Assembly (NCBI GenBank): GCA_963830495.1
Contig: CAWHMS010000002.1
Location: 1,054,001 to 1,118,000, forward strand
Origin: CAWHMS01 sp963830495
GTDB taxonomy: Bacteria; Actinomycetota; Actinomycetes; Propionibacteriales; Nocardioidaceae
Direction: 5' to 3'
DNA length: 64,000 bases
A program made the translations under genes and the position numbers. Below, in pieces: positions 9,313-17,679 of this stretch (positions are counted from its first letter, which is position 1; the number at the start of each line of letters is the position of its first letter). The notes below the pieces were generated by a model. That model saw only the letters and a list, made by a program, of their open reading frames with translations. It was not told the DNA's origin and searched no databases.

Positions 9313-9866
9313 AGTTGTGGCAACGTCGCTCCAAGCATCCGATCGCCGGCCTGGTCGGACTGCTAGTCATCTACTACGGGTTGCCGATCTCGGCGCACGA
9401 CCCCCGCGCCCTGGCTTTCGCCGTGCCGGCCACCCTCCTTGGCGTGATCGTGCTGGCTTGGGCCATCGTCGGTCAGGTGAATCAGCACCTCCGCGGCGAT
9501 TCCGGCGCTGATGTCGCGGGCCTCATCCTGTTGCTGGAACTGGTCGTCGTGGTGTTCGCGTTGTCGTTCTACACGTTGGACCGCGCCGCACCAGACCAGA
9601 TCGCGGGCCTGTCGACCCGGACTGATGCGCTCTACTTCACGCTGTCGACCGTGTCGACCGTGGGGTTCGGCGACATCCACGCGGTCGATCAGCTGGCGCG
9701 CGGGATCGTCTGCATCCAGCTGGTGTTCAACCTCATCTTCGTGGCCGCGCTGGGCTCGACTCTGGCGCGCGAGGTCCGGGCTCGCCGGGAACAGGCCCGC
9801 CGGTCCGGTGACGTGCGCAACCCGGACGACACCCTCGCCGAGCAGCCGCCGGAGGTGACCGGATGA
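9309..9866 (+). CDS. Two-pore-domain-like potassium channel protein
   Basis: 185 residues, four hydrophobic helices. A pore loop and selectivity filter TVGFGD (residues 117-122) lie between the last two helices, preceded by YFTLST, as in simple bacterial K+ channels. There is no C-terminal RCK domain, only a charged tail, so gating by ligand is not evident. The ATG overlaps the upstream stop and the gene's own stop overlaps the next ATG, making a three-gene coupled operon. Confidence 0.88.
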   Translation: MKLWQRRSKHPIAGLVGLLVIYYGLPISAHDPRALAFAVPATLLGVIVLAWAIVGQVNQHLRGDSGADVAGLILLLELVVVVFALSFYTLDRAAPDQIAGLSTRTDALYFTLSTVSTVGFGDIHAVDQLARGIVCIQLVFNLIFVAALGSTLAREVRARREQARRSGDVRNPDDTLAEQPPEVTG

Positions 9867-10978
9867 CGACAGCGCCCGCGGACGAGCAACCGCTGTTGCC
9901 GCGCGGACTGCTCATCCTGCTCGGCCTCGCCGCGGCCAGCATCACGGTGTGGGGCATGCACGTGATCTCGGGCATCATCGCTCCGGCATTCCTCGCACTG
10001 ATCCTCACCGTCGCCGTGCACCCCGTCCGGCCCTGGCTGCGGGCGCGTCGATGGCCGGAGTGGCTCTGCACCGTCGTCGCGCTGCTGCTTGTCTACGGGA
10101 TCATCGTCCTGCTCACGCTCTCTCTCATCGTGGCCGGGGCCCGGCTGGCGCAGCTTCTTCCGCAGTACACGGAGGACTTCGGTGCGCTGGTCGATGACGC
10201 GCAGGCGGGCCTGAAGAGTCTCGGCGTGGAGGAGAGTGAGACGACGGAGCTGCTGTCGAAGTTCGATCTGGGACGCTTCTCGGGCTTCGTGACCTCGCTG
10301 CTGTCGGGACTGCTCGGCGTCTTCTCGAACCTGTTCTTCATCGTGGCGCTGTTGCTGTTCCTCACCCTTGACGCCGCCTGGTTCCCCAGACGGCTCGCGC
10401 TGGTCGCCGAGACGCGCCCGCAGGTGAGCCAGGCTCTGACGGCGTTCGCGCAGGGCACCCGGACCTACCTGGTGGTGTCGACCATCTTCGGCCTGATCGT
10501 GGCTGTCATCGACACGGTGCTGTTGTGGGCACTAGGCGTCCCGGCGCCGCTGCTGTGGGGTCTGCTGGCGTTCATCACCAACTACATCCCGAACGTCGGC
10601 TTCGTCATCGGGCTGGTTCCTCCCGCGCTGCTGGCGCTGCTGGAGGGCGGGCCTGAGCTGATGTTGGTCGTGATCGTCGCCTACAGCGTCATCAACTTTG
10701 TGATCCAGTCGATCATCCAGCCGAAGGTCATGGGTGACGCGGTGGGACTGTCGCCCAGTCTGACCTTTGTCTCGCTGGTGTTCTGGGCCTGGGTGCTCGG
10801 GCCCCTTGGGGCGCTGCTCGCGGTACCGCTCAGTCTGATGGCGAAGGCGCTCCTCGTCGACGTGGATCCGGGTGCGGTGTGGATGCAGCCATTGCTGGTC
10901 GCGCCCGATCCGAGTACCCGCAGGGCCACGGCGAGCGACGACAAGCTCGAGAGCGTCGGCGACGTGTCCAAGCCCTGA
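9863..10978 (+). CDS. AI-2E family transporter (PerM/YdiK-like)
   Basis: 371 residues with about seven to eight helices and a central soluble stretch (residues ~95-135). Conserved family segments are visible: LLWGLLAFITNYIPNVG and VIQSIIQPKVMGDAVGLSP. The family includes exporters of autoinducer-2 and Na+/H+ antiporters; the substrate here is unknown. The ATG overlaps the channel gene's stop, so it is translated with it. Confidence 0.9.
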   Translation: MTTAPADEQPLLPRGLLILLGLAAASITVWGMHVISGIIAPAFLALILTVAVHPVRPWLRARRWPEWLCTVVALLLVYGIIVLLTLSLIVAGARLAQLLPQYTEDFGALVDDAQAGLKSLGVEESETTELLSKFDLGRFSGFVTSLLSGLLGVFSNLFFIVALLLFLTLDAAWFPRRLALVAETRPQVSQALTAFAQGTRTYLVVSTIFGLIVAVIDTVLLWALGVPAPLLWGLLAFITNYIPNVGFVIGLVPPALLALLEGGPELMLVVIVAYSVINFVIQSIIQPKVMGDAVGLSPSLTFVSLVFWAWVLGPLGALLAVPLSLMAKALLVDVDPGAVWMQPLLVAPDPSTRRATASDDKLESVGDVSKP

Positions 10979-11046
10979 GCGGGACCGCCTGTCGACGCCA
11001 GGAGCCGTTACTGCCGAGGCCCGGACGCGTGCAGGTGCATAAGGGA

Positions 11047-11082
11047 GCGGCCGTCCCCCACCCCGAGGTGGGAGACGGCCGC
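11047..11082. terminator. Bidirectional terminator hairpin
   Basis: GCGGCCGTC pairs with GACGGCCGC, and CCCACC with GGTGGG inside it, around a CCGA loop with one mismatch. It lies between the ends of the AI-2E and fasciclin genes, which face each other. No strong T run, as is usual in actinobacteria. Confidence 0.75.
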
Positions 11083-11095
11083 AAACTCGGATGGA

Positions 11096-11746
11096 TCAGA
11101 GGTTGACCGGCCGGAGCACCCTGGTGATGCCGTGGGCGATCTGCTTGTTGCCCTTGTTGATGTCCGCCAGCCGTGGCGCCACGGTGGCGTTCCTGTCGTT
11201 GCGGTCCTTGTCGACCAGCGCGATGGTTCCGTGCTCGCGCACGTTGACGCGCACGGTCAGTCCGTCGAGCGCCGTCTCCAGCCTCGCTCCGTCGGCCCGA
11301 GCGGCCTCGCGTGCGGTGATGGGAGCGCCGGGCACGACGTGGTACAGCAGCACCGCCTCGAGCGTTCGCACGCCCGCAACCCGTACCAGCGCCTTGAAGA
11401 CCACCTTCTCCGACGTCCGCATGGTGCCGGTCAGGTCGCGCACCAGCCGCCGGAAGGCTCCGTCCGTCGGGGCGAACGCCGTCAGCCGGACGTCACCGTC
11501 CGTGAGCACACCCACCGTGCTGTTGGGCTTGGCCTTCAGCACGCGGAGAACAGCGCGGTGCAGTACGTCGAAGTCACGGCTGTTGCGGTCGAAGCGATTG
11601 CCGTCGGCAGCGAGGACCGTGGCGAGGCTGGTGTCGCCACGGCTGGCCGCTGCGGACGGGGCGGCGGCGGACGTGGGTGCGGCGGCGACCACGGTCGCGG
11701 CCAGGACACCGCTCAGTACCGCGGCGCCGAGTCGGCGTATGGTCAT
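11096..11746 (-). CDS. Secreted fasciclin-domain protein
   Basis: 216 residues. The ATG at 11746 is preceded by GAGGAG. Residues 1-28 form a signal peptide (MTIRRLGAAVLSGVLAATVV, then an AxA site). A single fasciclin (FAS1) domain follows: FAPTDGAFRRLV, then AVLLYHVVPGA and the C-terminal AHGITRVLRPV. FAS1 domains mediate adhesion at the cell surface; this one resembles mycobacterial MPT70-type proteins in size. It ends near a hairpin terminator. Confidence 0.88.
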   Translation of the reverse strand: MTIRRLGAAVLSGVLAATVVAAAPTSAAAPSAAASRGDTSLATVLAADGNRFDRNSRDFDVLHRAVLRVLKAKPNSTVGVLTDGDVRLTAFAPTDGAFRRLVRDLTGTMRTSEKVVFKALVRVAGVRTLEAVLLYHVVPGAPITAREAARADGARLETALDGLTVRVNVREHGTIALVDKDRNDRNATVAPRLADINKGNKQIAHGITRVLRPVNL

Positions 11747-11952
11747 ACAGATCACTCCTCTTGCTGGGGGTAGTCGGTCGTTCCTACTTCCGGCGGAGAC
11801 AGGTCCTTGGATGCACCGACGGATAGGTCGCGCTGTCGGCGGGTACGGAAGAAGGGGCCGAACGTGCGACGTACACGTCGTATCGAGCCACAGGGCAGCG
11901 CCCGATAGGTGCAGTGCCTTACCCGAGCAGCACCGATATGAGGGGAGATGCG

Positions 11953-12852
11953 GTGACCGAGTCCGAAGTCTCGAAGCGAGCCGGCACCATGACGACGTCG
12001 CGGGGCGGGTTCCCCGCCCAGGCACAGACGCCGCCGGGCGCCACCGCGGAGATGACGCCCTCGCCGGATCATGGCGAGGAGACCTACCGCGGCTTCGACC
12101 GGTTGGCCGGGATGCGAGCGCTGATCACCGGTGCCGACTCCGGCATCGGCCGAGCCGTCGCCCTCGCCTACGCCCGCGAGGGCGCCGACGTGGCGATCTC
12201 GTATCTGCCCGACGAGCACGACGACGCCAAGCACACGCTGGTGCTCGTCGAAGAGGCGGGGCGGCACGGTGTCCTGTTGCCCGGCGACCTGACCGAGCGC
12301 ACGATGTGCCAGGACGTCGCCGCGCAGGCGTACGCCGAGCTCGGCGGGATCGACGTTCTGGTCAACAACGCCGGGTATCAGCATGCCCGCGGTGCGGGCC
12401 TCACCGACCTCGACCCCGAGCAGCTCGACCGGGTTGTCAGGACCAATCTGTTCGCGATGTTCTGGCTCACCCAGGCGGTGCTCCCGCATCTGGACCGCGG
12501 CAACTCCGTCATCAACTGCGCCTCGGTTCAGGCGTACGACCCCTCGGTCGCCTTGATCGATTACGCCGCCACGAAGGCGGCGATGGTCAACTTCACCGTC
12601 AACCTGGCTGCCGAGCTCGGGCCTCGTGGCATCCGGGTGAACGCGGTCGCTCCCGGTCCGATCTGGACTCCGTTGCAACCTGCCACCCAGCGGACGGAGA
12701 AGATCGAGCGCTTCGGGAGCGGTACGCCGCTCGGACGCGCCGGGCAGCCAGCCGAGGTCGCCCCCGCCTTCGTGTTCCTCGCAGCGCCCGCCGAGGCGTC
12801 CTACGTGTCCGGCGCAGTGCTCGGGGTCACGGGCGGCGCGCCGGTCTTCTGA
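11953..12852 (+). CDS. SDR-family oxidoreductase (YghA/GSP39 type)
   Basis: About 299 residues; the GTG at 11953 is chosen because AGGGGAG ends five bases before it. After a 40-residue N-terminal extension typical of general-stress-protein-39-like SDRs come the Rossmann motif ITGADSGIGRA, NNAGYQ, catalytic Ser in NCASVQAYD, and YAATKAA with the Tyr-Lys pair. NAD(P)-dependent alcohol/aldehyde conversion is the family role; the substrate is unknown. Divergent from the fasciclin gene. Confidence 0.88.
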   Translation: MTESEVSKRAGTMTTSRGGFPAQAQTPPGATAEMTPSPDHGEETYRGFDRLAGMRALITGADSGIGRAVALAYAREGADVAISYLPDEHDDAKHTLVLVEEAGRHGVLLPGDLTERTMCQDVAAQAYAELGGIDVLVNNAGYQHARGAGLTDLDPEQLDRVVRTNLFAMFWLTQAVLPHLDRGNSVINCASVQAYDPSVALIDYAATKAAMVNFTVNLAAELGPRGIRVNAVAPGPIWTPLQPATQRTEKIERFGSGTPLGRAGQPAEVAPAFVFLAAPAEASYVSGAVLGVTGGAPVF

Positions 12853-12899
12853 GTGCTCCTGCCAGGGAGTGCCTGCGAGCCGCAGGGCAGACTCGGGGC

Positions 12900-13148
12900 G
12901 TGACGGAGTGGCTGATCGGGCTCGCCGCCGCTGTCGTGGCGCTGTGGCTGCTGCTGGCCTATCTCGCGCTGCCCCTTGATCTGGTGCCCGACGTGATCCC
13001 CGTCATCGGCTGGGCCGACGACGCGATTCTCGTCGCAATCACGATCCGATCGGTGTTGCGTCACGCCCCAGCGAGCCTGCTCGAGGAACACTGGCCGGGT
13101 GACCGCCATGGCCTCGACTCTGTGCTCGCGCTCGTCGGGCGGTCCTGA
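12900..13148 (+). CDS. DUF1232 (YkvA-like) small membrane protein
   Basis: 82 residues. After one N-terminal membrane helix comes LPLDLVPDVIPVIGWADDA, the signature of DUF1232/YkvA proteins. The function is unknown in the family. The GTG lies six bases after CAGACT, so a leaderless message is possible. Confidence 0.8.
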   Translation: MTEWLIGLAAAVVALWLLLAYLALPLDLVPDVIPVIGWADDAILVAITIRSVLRHAPASLLEEHWPGDRHGLDSVLALVGRS

Positions 13149-13518
13149 CTGGCACGGAAGTCGTCGGCCGTGCTTCACGTACCCGTCACACCCGCGTCGA
13201 CTCCGGCGCGGACACTGGCAGCAGCATCGGGAGCCGGAGGGCATCATGACGCAGTCCCCGCCGATGACACGGCGGCCCTGGTCGCCTTGCTGAAGGATCG
13301 CGCCGAGCTCCAGGGCACGAGCCTTTTCGCCGACCACCTGGTCGAGGCCGTCACCTGGGGGATCTGACGCCCTCGACGCAGCTTCGGCCGCACCCGCCGC
13401 TCTTGACGTGGGATCGTCGAGGGCCTAGGACTACTGGTCACCAACCCCGGTCCCTGGAGCCGAAGATGAAGGCCACGCCGAGCGCAGCCGCGCCACGAGC
13501 GAGCGGAACAGGTCGGCT
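13149..13518. other. Intergenic region with promoter and small ORF
   Basis: About 370 bases between the DUF1232 and ferredoxin-reductase genes. The first half holds only a doubtful 65-codon frame (13170-13367). The second half holds a well-formed promoter and an 18-codon leader ORF (separate entries). A weak 9-bp inverted repeat (13370-13378 / 13415-13423) overlaps the promoter. Confidence 0.6.
13403..13431 (+). promoter_or_regulatory. SigA-type promoter for ferredoxin reductase
   Basis: TTGACG at 13403-13408, a 17-base spacer, and TAGGAC at 13426-13431. This is close to the housekeeping consensus and predicts an 80-base 5' leader before the reductase. Confidence 0.65.
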
Positions 13519-13522
13519 GTGA
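13466..13522 (+). CDS. Small leader ORF coupled to ferredoxin reductase
   Basis: Eighteen codons (peptide MKATPSAAAPRASGTGRL) preceded by TGGAG, whose TGA overlaps the GTG of the reductase (GTGA). The position suggests translational coupling. No homology is claimed and the peptide may be incidental. Confidence 0.35.
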   Translation: MKATPSAAAPRASGTGRL

Positions 13523-14754
13523 CCCCTCCGATCCTCGTGGTGGGGGCCGGTCTGGCGGGCCTGCGCGTCGCGGAACAGTTGCGTGCCCAGGGCTGGACCG
13601 GGGAAGTGCTGGTGGTCGGTGCGGAGACGCATGCGCCGTACAACCGGCCACCACTGTCCAAGGAGGCGCTCCGGGACATCGACGGCCAGGACCAGCTGGC
13701 CTGGCACGCGCGGCTGGCTTTCCGACAGCGTGCATCGATCTCCGACGTCGGCTGGCGTCTCGGCCACCAGGTCGTGGCGGCGGATCTCGCCACACGGGAG
13801 ATCACGCTCGAGTCCGGCGACACTCTGGGCTGGTCGGGTCTCGCCGTGGCGACGGGGCTGCGGTCGCGGCGGCTGAGCCCGAGCCAGCCGGCTGGTGGCC
13901 GCTTCGCGTTACGCACCCTCGACGACGCGGTCGAGCTACGGTCGCGACTGCTTCCGGGCGTTCGCTTGGTCGTGGTCGGAGGTGGCTTCGTCGGTTGCGA
14001 GGTGGCGGCCACGGCCACCCAGCTCGGCTGCCGGGTGACGGTCGTCGAGCCGCTGGAGTGCCTGCTCGTTCGTGGGCTCGGCCCGCTGCTCGGGCAGCTC
14101 CTGCAGGGGTATCTGGTGGATCGGTGCATCGACGTGCGTGCCGGCCGTGGCGTGTCCGAGCTGACGGCGACGCCTGGCGGCGACGCCGTGACGGGCGTGG
14201 TGCTCGACGACGGCACTCAGATCGAGGCAGACCTCGTGGTCGAGTCGATCGGCTCACACCCCAACGTCGAGTGGCTCGCCGGCACCGGCCTCGATCTGTC
14301 CGACGGCGTGCTCTGCGACGCGCGGCTCCGGGTCGAGGGTCGTCCGGACCTGGTGGCCGTCGGGGACGTGGCGCGCTTCCCAAATCCCCGCTACGACGAC
14401 GTACCCCGTCGGGTCGAGCACTGGTCGATGCCGACCGACACCGCGAAGTACGCCGCCGGAACGCTGATCCGGGGGCTGACGTCAGAGCCGGATGACCGCG
14501 CGCCCTTCGCGCCCCTCCCGAGCTTCTGGAGCGACCAGTTCGACCTCCGGATCCAGAGCTTCGGCTCGCCGTCGATCGCCGACAGCGCGGCCGTGGTCGC
14601 GGGCACAGCAGAGCCGAGCGCTCTCCCGGACGGGGTCGTGGTGCACTACCACCGGGGCGAAGCGCTGGTCGGTGTCGTGCTGGTCAATCCGGATGCTGCG
14701 ACCATGCGCGAGCAGCGGCGCACGGCGGACGCGGCCTGGTCTCCGGCAGGCTGA
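13519..14754 (+). CDS. FAD-dependent ferredoxin/rubredoxin reductase
   Basis: 411 residues with two dinucleotide-binding motifs: FAD at residues 6-11 (VGAGLAG) and NAD at ~154 (VVGGGFVGCEVA), plus the late FAD contact VAVGDVARF. APYNRPPLSK and EHWSMPTDTAKYAA are typical of the ferredoxin-NAD(P)+ reductase component of mono- and dioxygenases. It passes electrons from NAD(P)H to a ferredoxin. No ferredoxin or oxygenase gene lies next to it, so its partner must be elsewhere. Confidence 0.88.
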   Translation: MTPPILVVGAGLAGLRVAEQLRAQGWTGEVLVVGAETHAPYNRPPLSKEALRDIDGQDQLAWHARLAFRQRASISDVGWRLGHQVVAADLATREITLESGDTLGWSGLAVATGLRSRRLSPSQPAGGRFALRTLDDAVELRSRLLPGVRLVVVGGGFVGCEVAATATQLGCRVTVVEPLECLLVRGLGPLLGQLLQGYLVDRCIDVRAGRGVSELTATPGGDAVTGVVLDDGTQIEADLVVESIGSHPNVEWLAGTGLDLSDGVLCDARLRVEGRPDLVAVGDVARFPNPRYDDVPRRVEHWSMPTDTAKYAAGTLIRGLTSEPDDRAPFAPLPSFWSDQFDLRIQSFGSPSIADSAAVVAGTAEPSALPDGVVVHYHRGEALVGVVLVNPDAATMREQRRTADAAWSPAG

Positions 14755-14833
14755 GCCGCAGGACGACACGACGGCGTCGGTGGAGGGCACCACCCGCGCA
14801 GCGGCACCGCGCGACCCCGTACCCCGGTGGCCC

Positions 14834-14839
14834 TACTGT
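14834..14839 (+). promoter_or_regulatory. -10 box for leaderless start at 14847
   Basis: TACTGT followed by seven bases and GTG. Confidence 0.5.
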
Positions 14840-14846
14840 GGGGCGC

Positions 14847-15302
14847 GTGCGGGCCAGAGACCTCATCGACGAATACCCGACCATGCAGGTCACTGACGCG
14901 GCCGAGGACGCGGCGCGGCTCATCGGTGCCAACCGGCTGCCCGGCGTCGTCGTGGTCGATCACGACGGCACCCCGATCACGGTGTTGCCCGGCTCCCAAG
15001 TGCTCAACTTCTTGATCCCTGCCTACATCCAGGAGGACCCGTCCCTGTCGCGGGTGTATGACGAGAGGGCCGCTGACGCCTGCCTCTCACGGCTGGACGG
15101 ACGCTCCGTCGGAGACATGCTGCCCCGGCACGACCACCGACAAGAGCTTCCCGTGGTGGACCCGGATGCGACGGTCATCGAGTGCGCGGCTGTCATGGCC
15201 CGGCTGCACTCGCCGCTCCTCGTCGTCCAGCGCCGCACCGAGGTGCTGGGCGTCGTGACCGCCTCGCGTCTGCTCCAGGTGCTCACGGAGCCGCTTCGGT
15301 GA
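14847..15302 (+). CDS. CBS-domain-pair protein
   Basis: About 151 residues with two CBS domains: residues ~1-60 (DLIDEYPTMQVTD, GVVVVDHDGTPITVL) and ~88-150 (LPVVDPDATVIECAAVM, VLGVVTASRLLQVL). CBS pairs bind adenosyl nucleotides and act as regulatory modules. Its stop overlaps the GTG of the following transporter (GTGA), so it probably regulates that transporter. A GTG at 14838 would add three residues, but the -10 box placement favours 14847. Confidence 0.85.
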   Translation: MRARDLIDEYPTMQVTDAAEDAARLIGANRLPGVVVVDHDGTPITVLPGSQVLNFLIPAYIQEDPSLSRVYDERAADACLSRLDGRSVGDMLPRHDHRQELPVVDPDATVIECAAVMARLHSPLLVVQRRTEVLGVVTASRLLQVLTEPLR

Positions 15303-16594
15303 CGACCCAGCAGACCCTGGCGCTGATCGTCTTCATCGGGGCCTACACGCTGATCGCGACCGAGCGCGTGCATCGCGTTGCTGCGGCGCTCGGCGGCGCC
15401 GCCCTGATGCTTGCACTCGGGCTGACCGACGGGGACGCGGCCTTCTACTCCGAGGCCGCCGGGATCGACTGGAACGTCATCTTCCTGCTGCTCGGGATGA
15501 TGGTGATCGTCGGTGTCATCAAGCGCAGCGGCCTGTTCGAGTATCTCGCCATCTACGCCGCGAAGCGGGCCCGCGGCCGCCCGTACGCCGTGATGGCGCT
15601 GCTGGTCGTCATCACCGCCGTGGCCTCGGCACTCCTCGACAACGTCACCACGGTCCTCCTCATCGCGCCGGTGACCTTCCTGGTCTGCGAGCGGTTGGGA
15701 CTGGCCGTGGCGCCGTACCTCATCGCCGAGGTGTTGGCCTCGAACATCGGCGGCACGGCCACGCTGATCGGAGACCCGCCCAACATCATCATCGCCAGCC
15801 GGGCCGGGCTCTCGTTCAACGACTTCCTCGTCAACCTGGCGCCCTTCGTGATCGTGCTGCTCGTGCTGTTCGTGCTCGCGTGCCGGCTGCTCTTCCGGGA
15901 TGCCTTCGTCGCTGATCCGGAGCGGATCGCTGAGGTGATGGCGCTGGAGGAGCGGGAGGCGATCCGCAACACGAAGCTGCTCGTGCAGAGTCTGGTGGTG
16001 CTGGCGCTGGTGCTCATCGGCTTCGTGCTGCACACGGTCCTGCACACCGAGCCTTCTGTGGTGGCGCTGCTGGGCGCCGGACTCCTGGTGTTCGTCTCTC
16101 GCGTGACGACCGAGGACGCGATCGCCGACATCGAGTGGGAGACCCTCGTCTTCTTCATGGGTCTCTTCGTCATGGTGGGGGCGCTGGTGGAGACCGGCCT
16201 GATCGCCGAGTTCGCCGACGCGCTCGCCTCCGCGACGGGTGACGACCTCTGGGTCGCGACCATGGTGATCTTGTTCGTGAGCCTGGTGCTCTCGGGACTG
16301 ATCGACAACATCCCATACGTCGCGACCATGGCCCCGGTCGTTGCGGTCCTGGTCGAGAGCCACCCCGGTGATGAGGGGGAGGTGCTGTGGTGGGCGCTGG
16401 CCCTGGGGGCCGACCTTGGCGGCAACTCCACCGCCGTGGGTGCGAGCGCCAACGTCGTCGTCCTGGGCCTGGCCGCGCGCAACGGCACCCCGATCAGCTT
16501 CTGGGAGTTCACCCGCTACGGCATGGTGGTCGCAGCGGTCACTGGACTGCTCGCCGTACCGTATCTCTGGCTGCGGTACTTCGCCTTCGCCTGA
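15299..16594 (+). CDS. ArsB/NhaD-type (SLC13/CitM) ion transporter
   Basis: 431 residues with 11-12 helices of the ion-transporter superfamily. Conserved family segments: SALLDNVTTVLLIAPVT and NIGGTATLIGDPPNI in the first half, and SGLIDNIPYVATMAPV and LGADLGGNSTAVGASANVV in the second, forming the two re-entrant loops. Family members move arsenite, Na+/H+ or carboxylates; the ion cannot be assigned. Translated together with the CBS protein by start/stop overlap. Confidence 0.9.
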   Translation: MTTQQTLALIVFIGAYTLIATERVHRVAAALGGAALMLALGLTDGDAAFYSEAAGIDWNVIFLLLGMMVIVGVIKRSGLFEYLAIYAAKRARGRPYAVMALLVVITAVASALLDNVTTVLLIAPVTFLVCERLGLAVAPYLIAEVLASNIGGTATLIGDPPNIIIASRAGLSFNDFLVNLAPFVIVLLVLFVLACRLLFRDAFVADPERIAEVMALEEREAIRNTKLLVQSLVVLALVLIGFVLHTVLHTEPSVVALLGAGLLVFVSRVTTEDAIADIEWETLVFFMGLFVMVGALVETGLIAEFADALASATGDDLWVATMVILFVSLVLSGLIDNIPYVATMAPVVAVLVESHPGDEGEVLWWALALGADLGGNSTAVGASANVVVLGLAARNGTPISFWEFTRYGMVVAAVTGLLAVPYLWLRYFAFA

Positions 16595-16611
16595 CTCCTC
16601 TCGAGTGCCGG

Positions 16612-16634
16612 CACTGCCCCGGGGCGGGGCGGTG
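16612..16634. terminator. Hairpin between convergent genes
   Basis: CACTGCCCC pairs with GGGGCGGTG (one G-U) around a five-base loop, in the 41 bases between the transporter and thpR stops. Confidence 0.5.
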
Positions 16635-16635
16635 G

Positions 16636-17160
16636 TCAGCGGCCCAGCGGCAGGCGCTCCAGCGGCAGGTACCGCGGGCCTCGGCCGCTGCTGGCCTTGC
16701 CGGGCAGTCGCGACTCGACGACAACCAGCTCGGTCGCCTCCCAGGTCGGTCCCTGGTATGACGCCAGCTCGTCGACCAGGCCGGTCAGGTCGGTGCGCTC
16801 GCGGGTGCGCGCCAGAGTCAGGTGGGGCTGCTGACCGTAGGCCGCGAGCCTCCGCCACGCCTCGACCTCCCCCGCAAGGCCCGTCCAGAGCACCCGGGCG
16901 TTCCAGCCGCGAGGGAAGGCGCCGGCAGCGGCAAGACCGAGCCGCATCGGCGCCGACCGCGCCGCACGTCTGCCCCAGCGCTCGGTCTGGCGCACCACCT
17001 CGTGCGGCCCACACTCGCCCATGAACTCCAGCGTCAGGTGCCATCCCGAAGGCCGCACCCACCGAAGCTCGGGGTGCGCGGTCCGGACTCCGTCGATGCG
17101 CTCGTCGAGATGCGCCTCGACCTCAGCCGGCAGCAGCAGCGCGGCAAAGATGCGCACCAT
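16636..17160 (-). CDS. thpR: RNA 2',3'-cyclic phosphodiesterase (2'-5' RNA ligase family)
   Basis: 174 residues with the two HxT motifs that define the 2H phosphoesterase superfamily: WHLTLEF (His41) and PHLTLAR (His113). MVRIFAALLLP at the start is typical of ThpR/LigT. The enzyme opens 2',3'-cyclic phosphate ends of RNA and can join tRNA halves reversibly in vitro. It lies just downstream of the FKBP gene on the same strand and may share its message. Confidence 0.9.
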   Translation of the reverse strand: MVRIFAALLLPAEVEAHLDERIDGVRTAHPELRWVRPSGWHLTLEFMGECGPHEVVRQTERWGRRAARSAPMRLGLAAAGAFPRGWNARVLWTGLAGEVEAWRRLAAYGQQPHLTLARTRERTDLTGLVDELASYQGPTWEATELVVVESRLPGKASSGRGPRYLPLERLPLGR

Positions 17161-17181
17161 CGGTGTCGCACCGTCGCCCGG

Positions 17182-17553
17182 TCAGCTGACGTCGACCAGG
17201 TCGACCACGAAGATGAGGGTCTCGCCGGGGGCGATCACCGAGCCCGCCCCGCGGTCGCCGTACGCCAGGTGCGGCGGGATCACGAGCCGACGGCGACCAC
17301 CGACCTTCATGCCCGCGATGCCCTGGTCCCAGCCCGGGATCACCTGTCCGACACCGAGCTTGAAGGCCAGCGGCTCGCCGCGGTTCCAGGAGGCATCGAA
17401 CTCCTCGCCGGTCGAGTGCGCCACACCGACGTAATGAGCGAGCACGGAGGATCCTGACGTGGCCTCCGTGCCGTCACCCTCGGTGAGATCCGTGACCTCG
17501 AGGTCGCTGGGTGGCGGGGCTTCGGGGAACTCGATCTCGGGCTTCTCGGTCAT
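17182..17553 (-). CDS. FKBP-type peptidyl-prolyl cis-trans isomerase
   Basis: 123 residues, a single FKBP domain without signal peptide, so cytoplasmic. Seen: VLAHYVGVAHSTGEEFDAS, FKLGVGQVIPGWDQGI, and LVIPPHLAYGDRGAGSVI, covering the active-site Tyr, Phe, Val-Ile and Trp residues. It catalyses proline isomerisation in folding proteins. A TAGGCT box lies seven bases before the ATG, pointing to a leaderless message. Confidence 0.93.
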   Translation of the reverse strand: MTEKPEIEFPEAPPPSDLEVTDLTEGDGTEATSGSSVLAHYVGVAHSTGEEFDASWNRGEPLAFKLGVGQVIPGWDQGIAGMKVGGRRRLVIPPHLAYGDRGAGSVIAPGETLIFVVDLVDVS

Positions 17554-17560
17554 GCCCGCC

Positions 17561-17566
17561 AGCCTA
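17561..17566 (-). promoter_or_regulatory. -10 box for leaderless FKBP start
   Basis: TAGGCT on the minus strand, seven bases before the ATG at 17553. Confidence 0.5.
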
Positions 17567-17597
17567 GGGTCATCACCCCGGACGCGCCCGTCCAGTC

Positions 17598-17636
17598 GAC
17601 CAGTCAGGTTCTTCCCGTTGACCCGTCAGGTTCTTC
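17598..17636. repeat. 17-bp direct repeat spaced 22 bp
   Basis: GACCAGTCAGGTTCTTC (17598-17614) and GACCCGTCAGGTTCTTC (17620-17636) differ at one base and are offset by 22 bp, about two helical turns. A 15-base inverse copy, AGAACCTGACGGGTC, occurs at 56871-56885 after rho. This may be an interspersed intergenic repeat or a tandem protein site. Confidence 0.6.
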
Positions 17637-17679
17637 GCCGACAGCCCGCTCGGTGGCTGGGTTGCCGGTCTCGAGGGGG

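Noticed and set aside
13170..13367. A 65-codon frame between DUF1232 and the reductase
   Set aside because: No ribosome site and no family; only its last 30 residues look protein-like. Left as unassigned.
13370..13423. 9-bp inverted repeat as a terminator
   Set aside because: The loop of 36 bases is too long and the right arm overlaps a promoter spacer.
15023..17062. A 679-codon open frame on the minus strand
   Set aside because: Antisense to the CBS and transporter genes; rich in Glu/His/Gln without domains.
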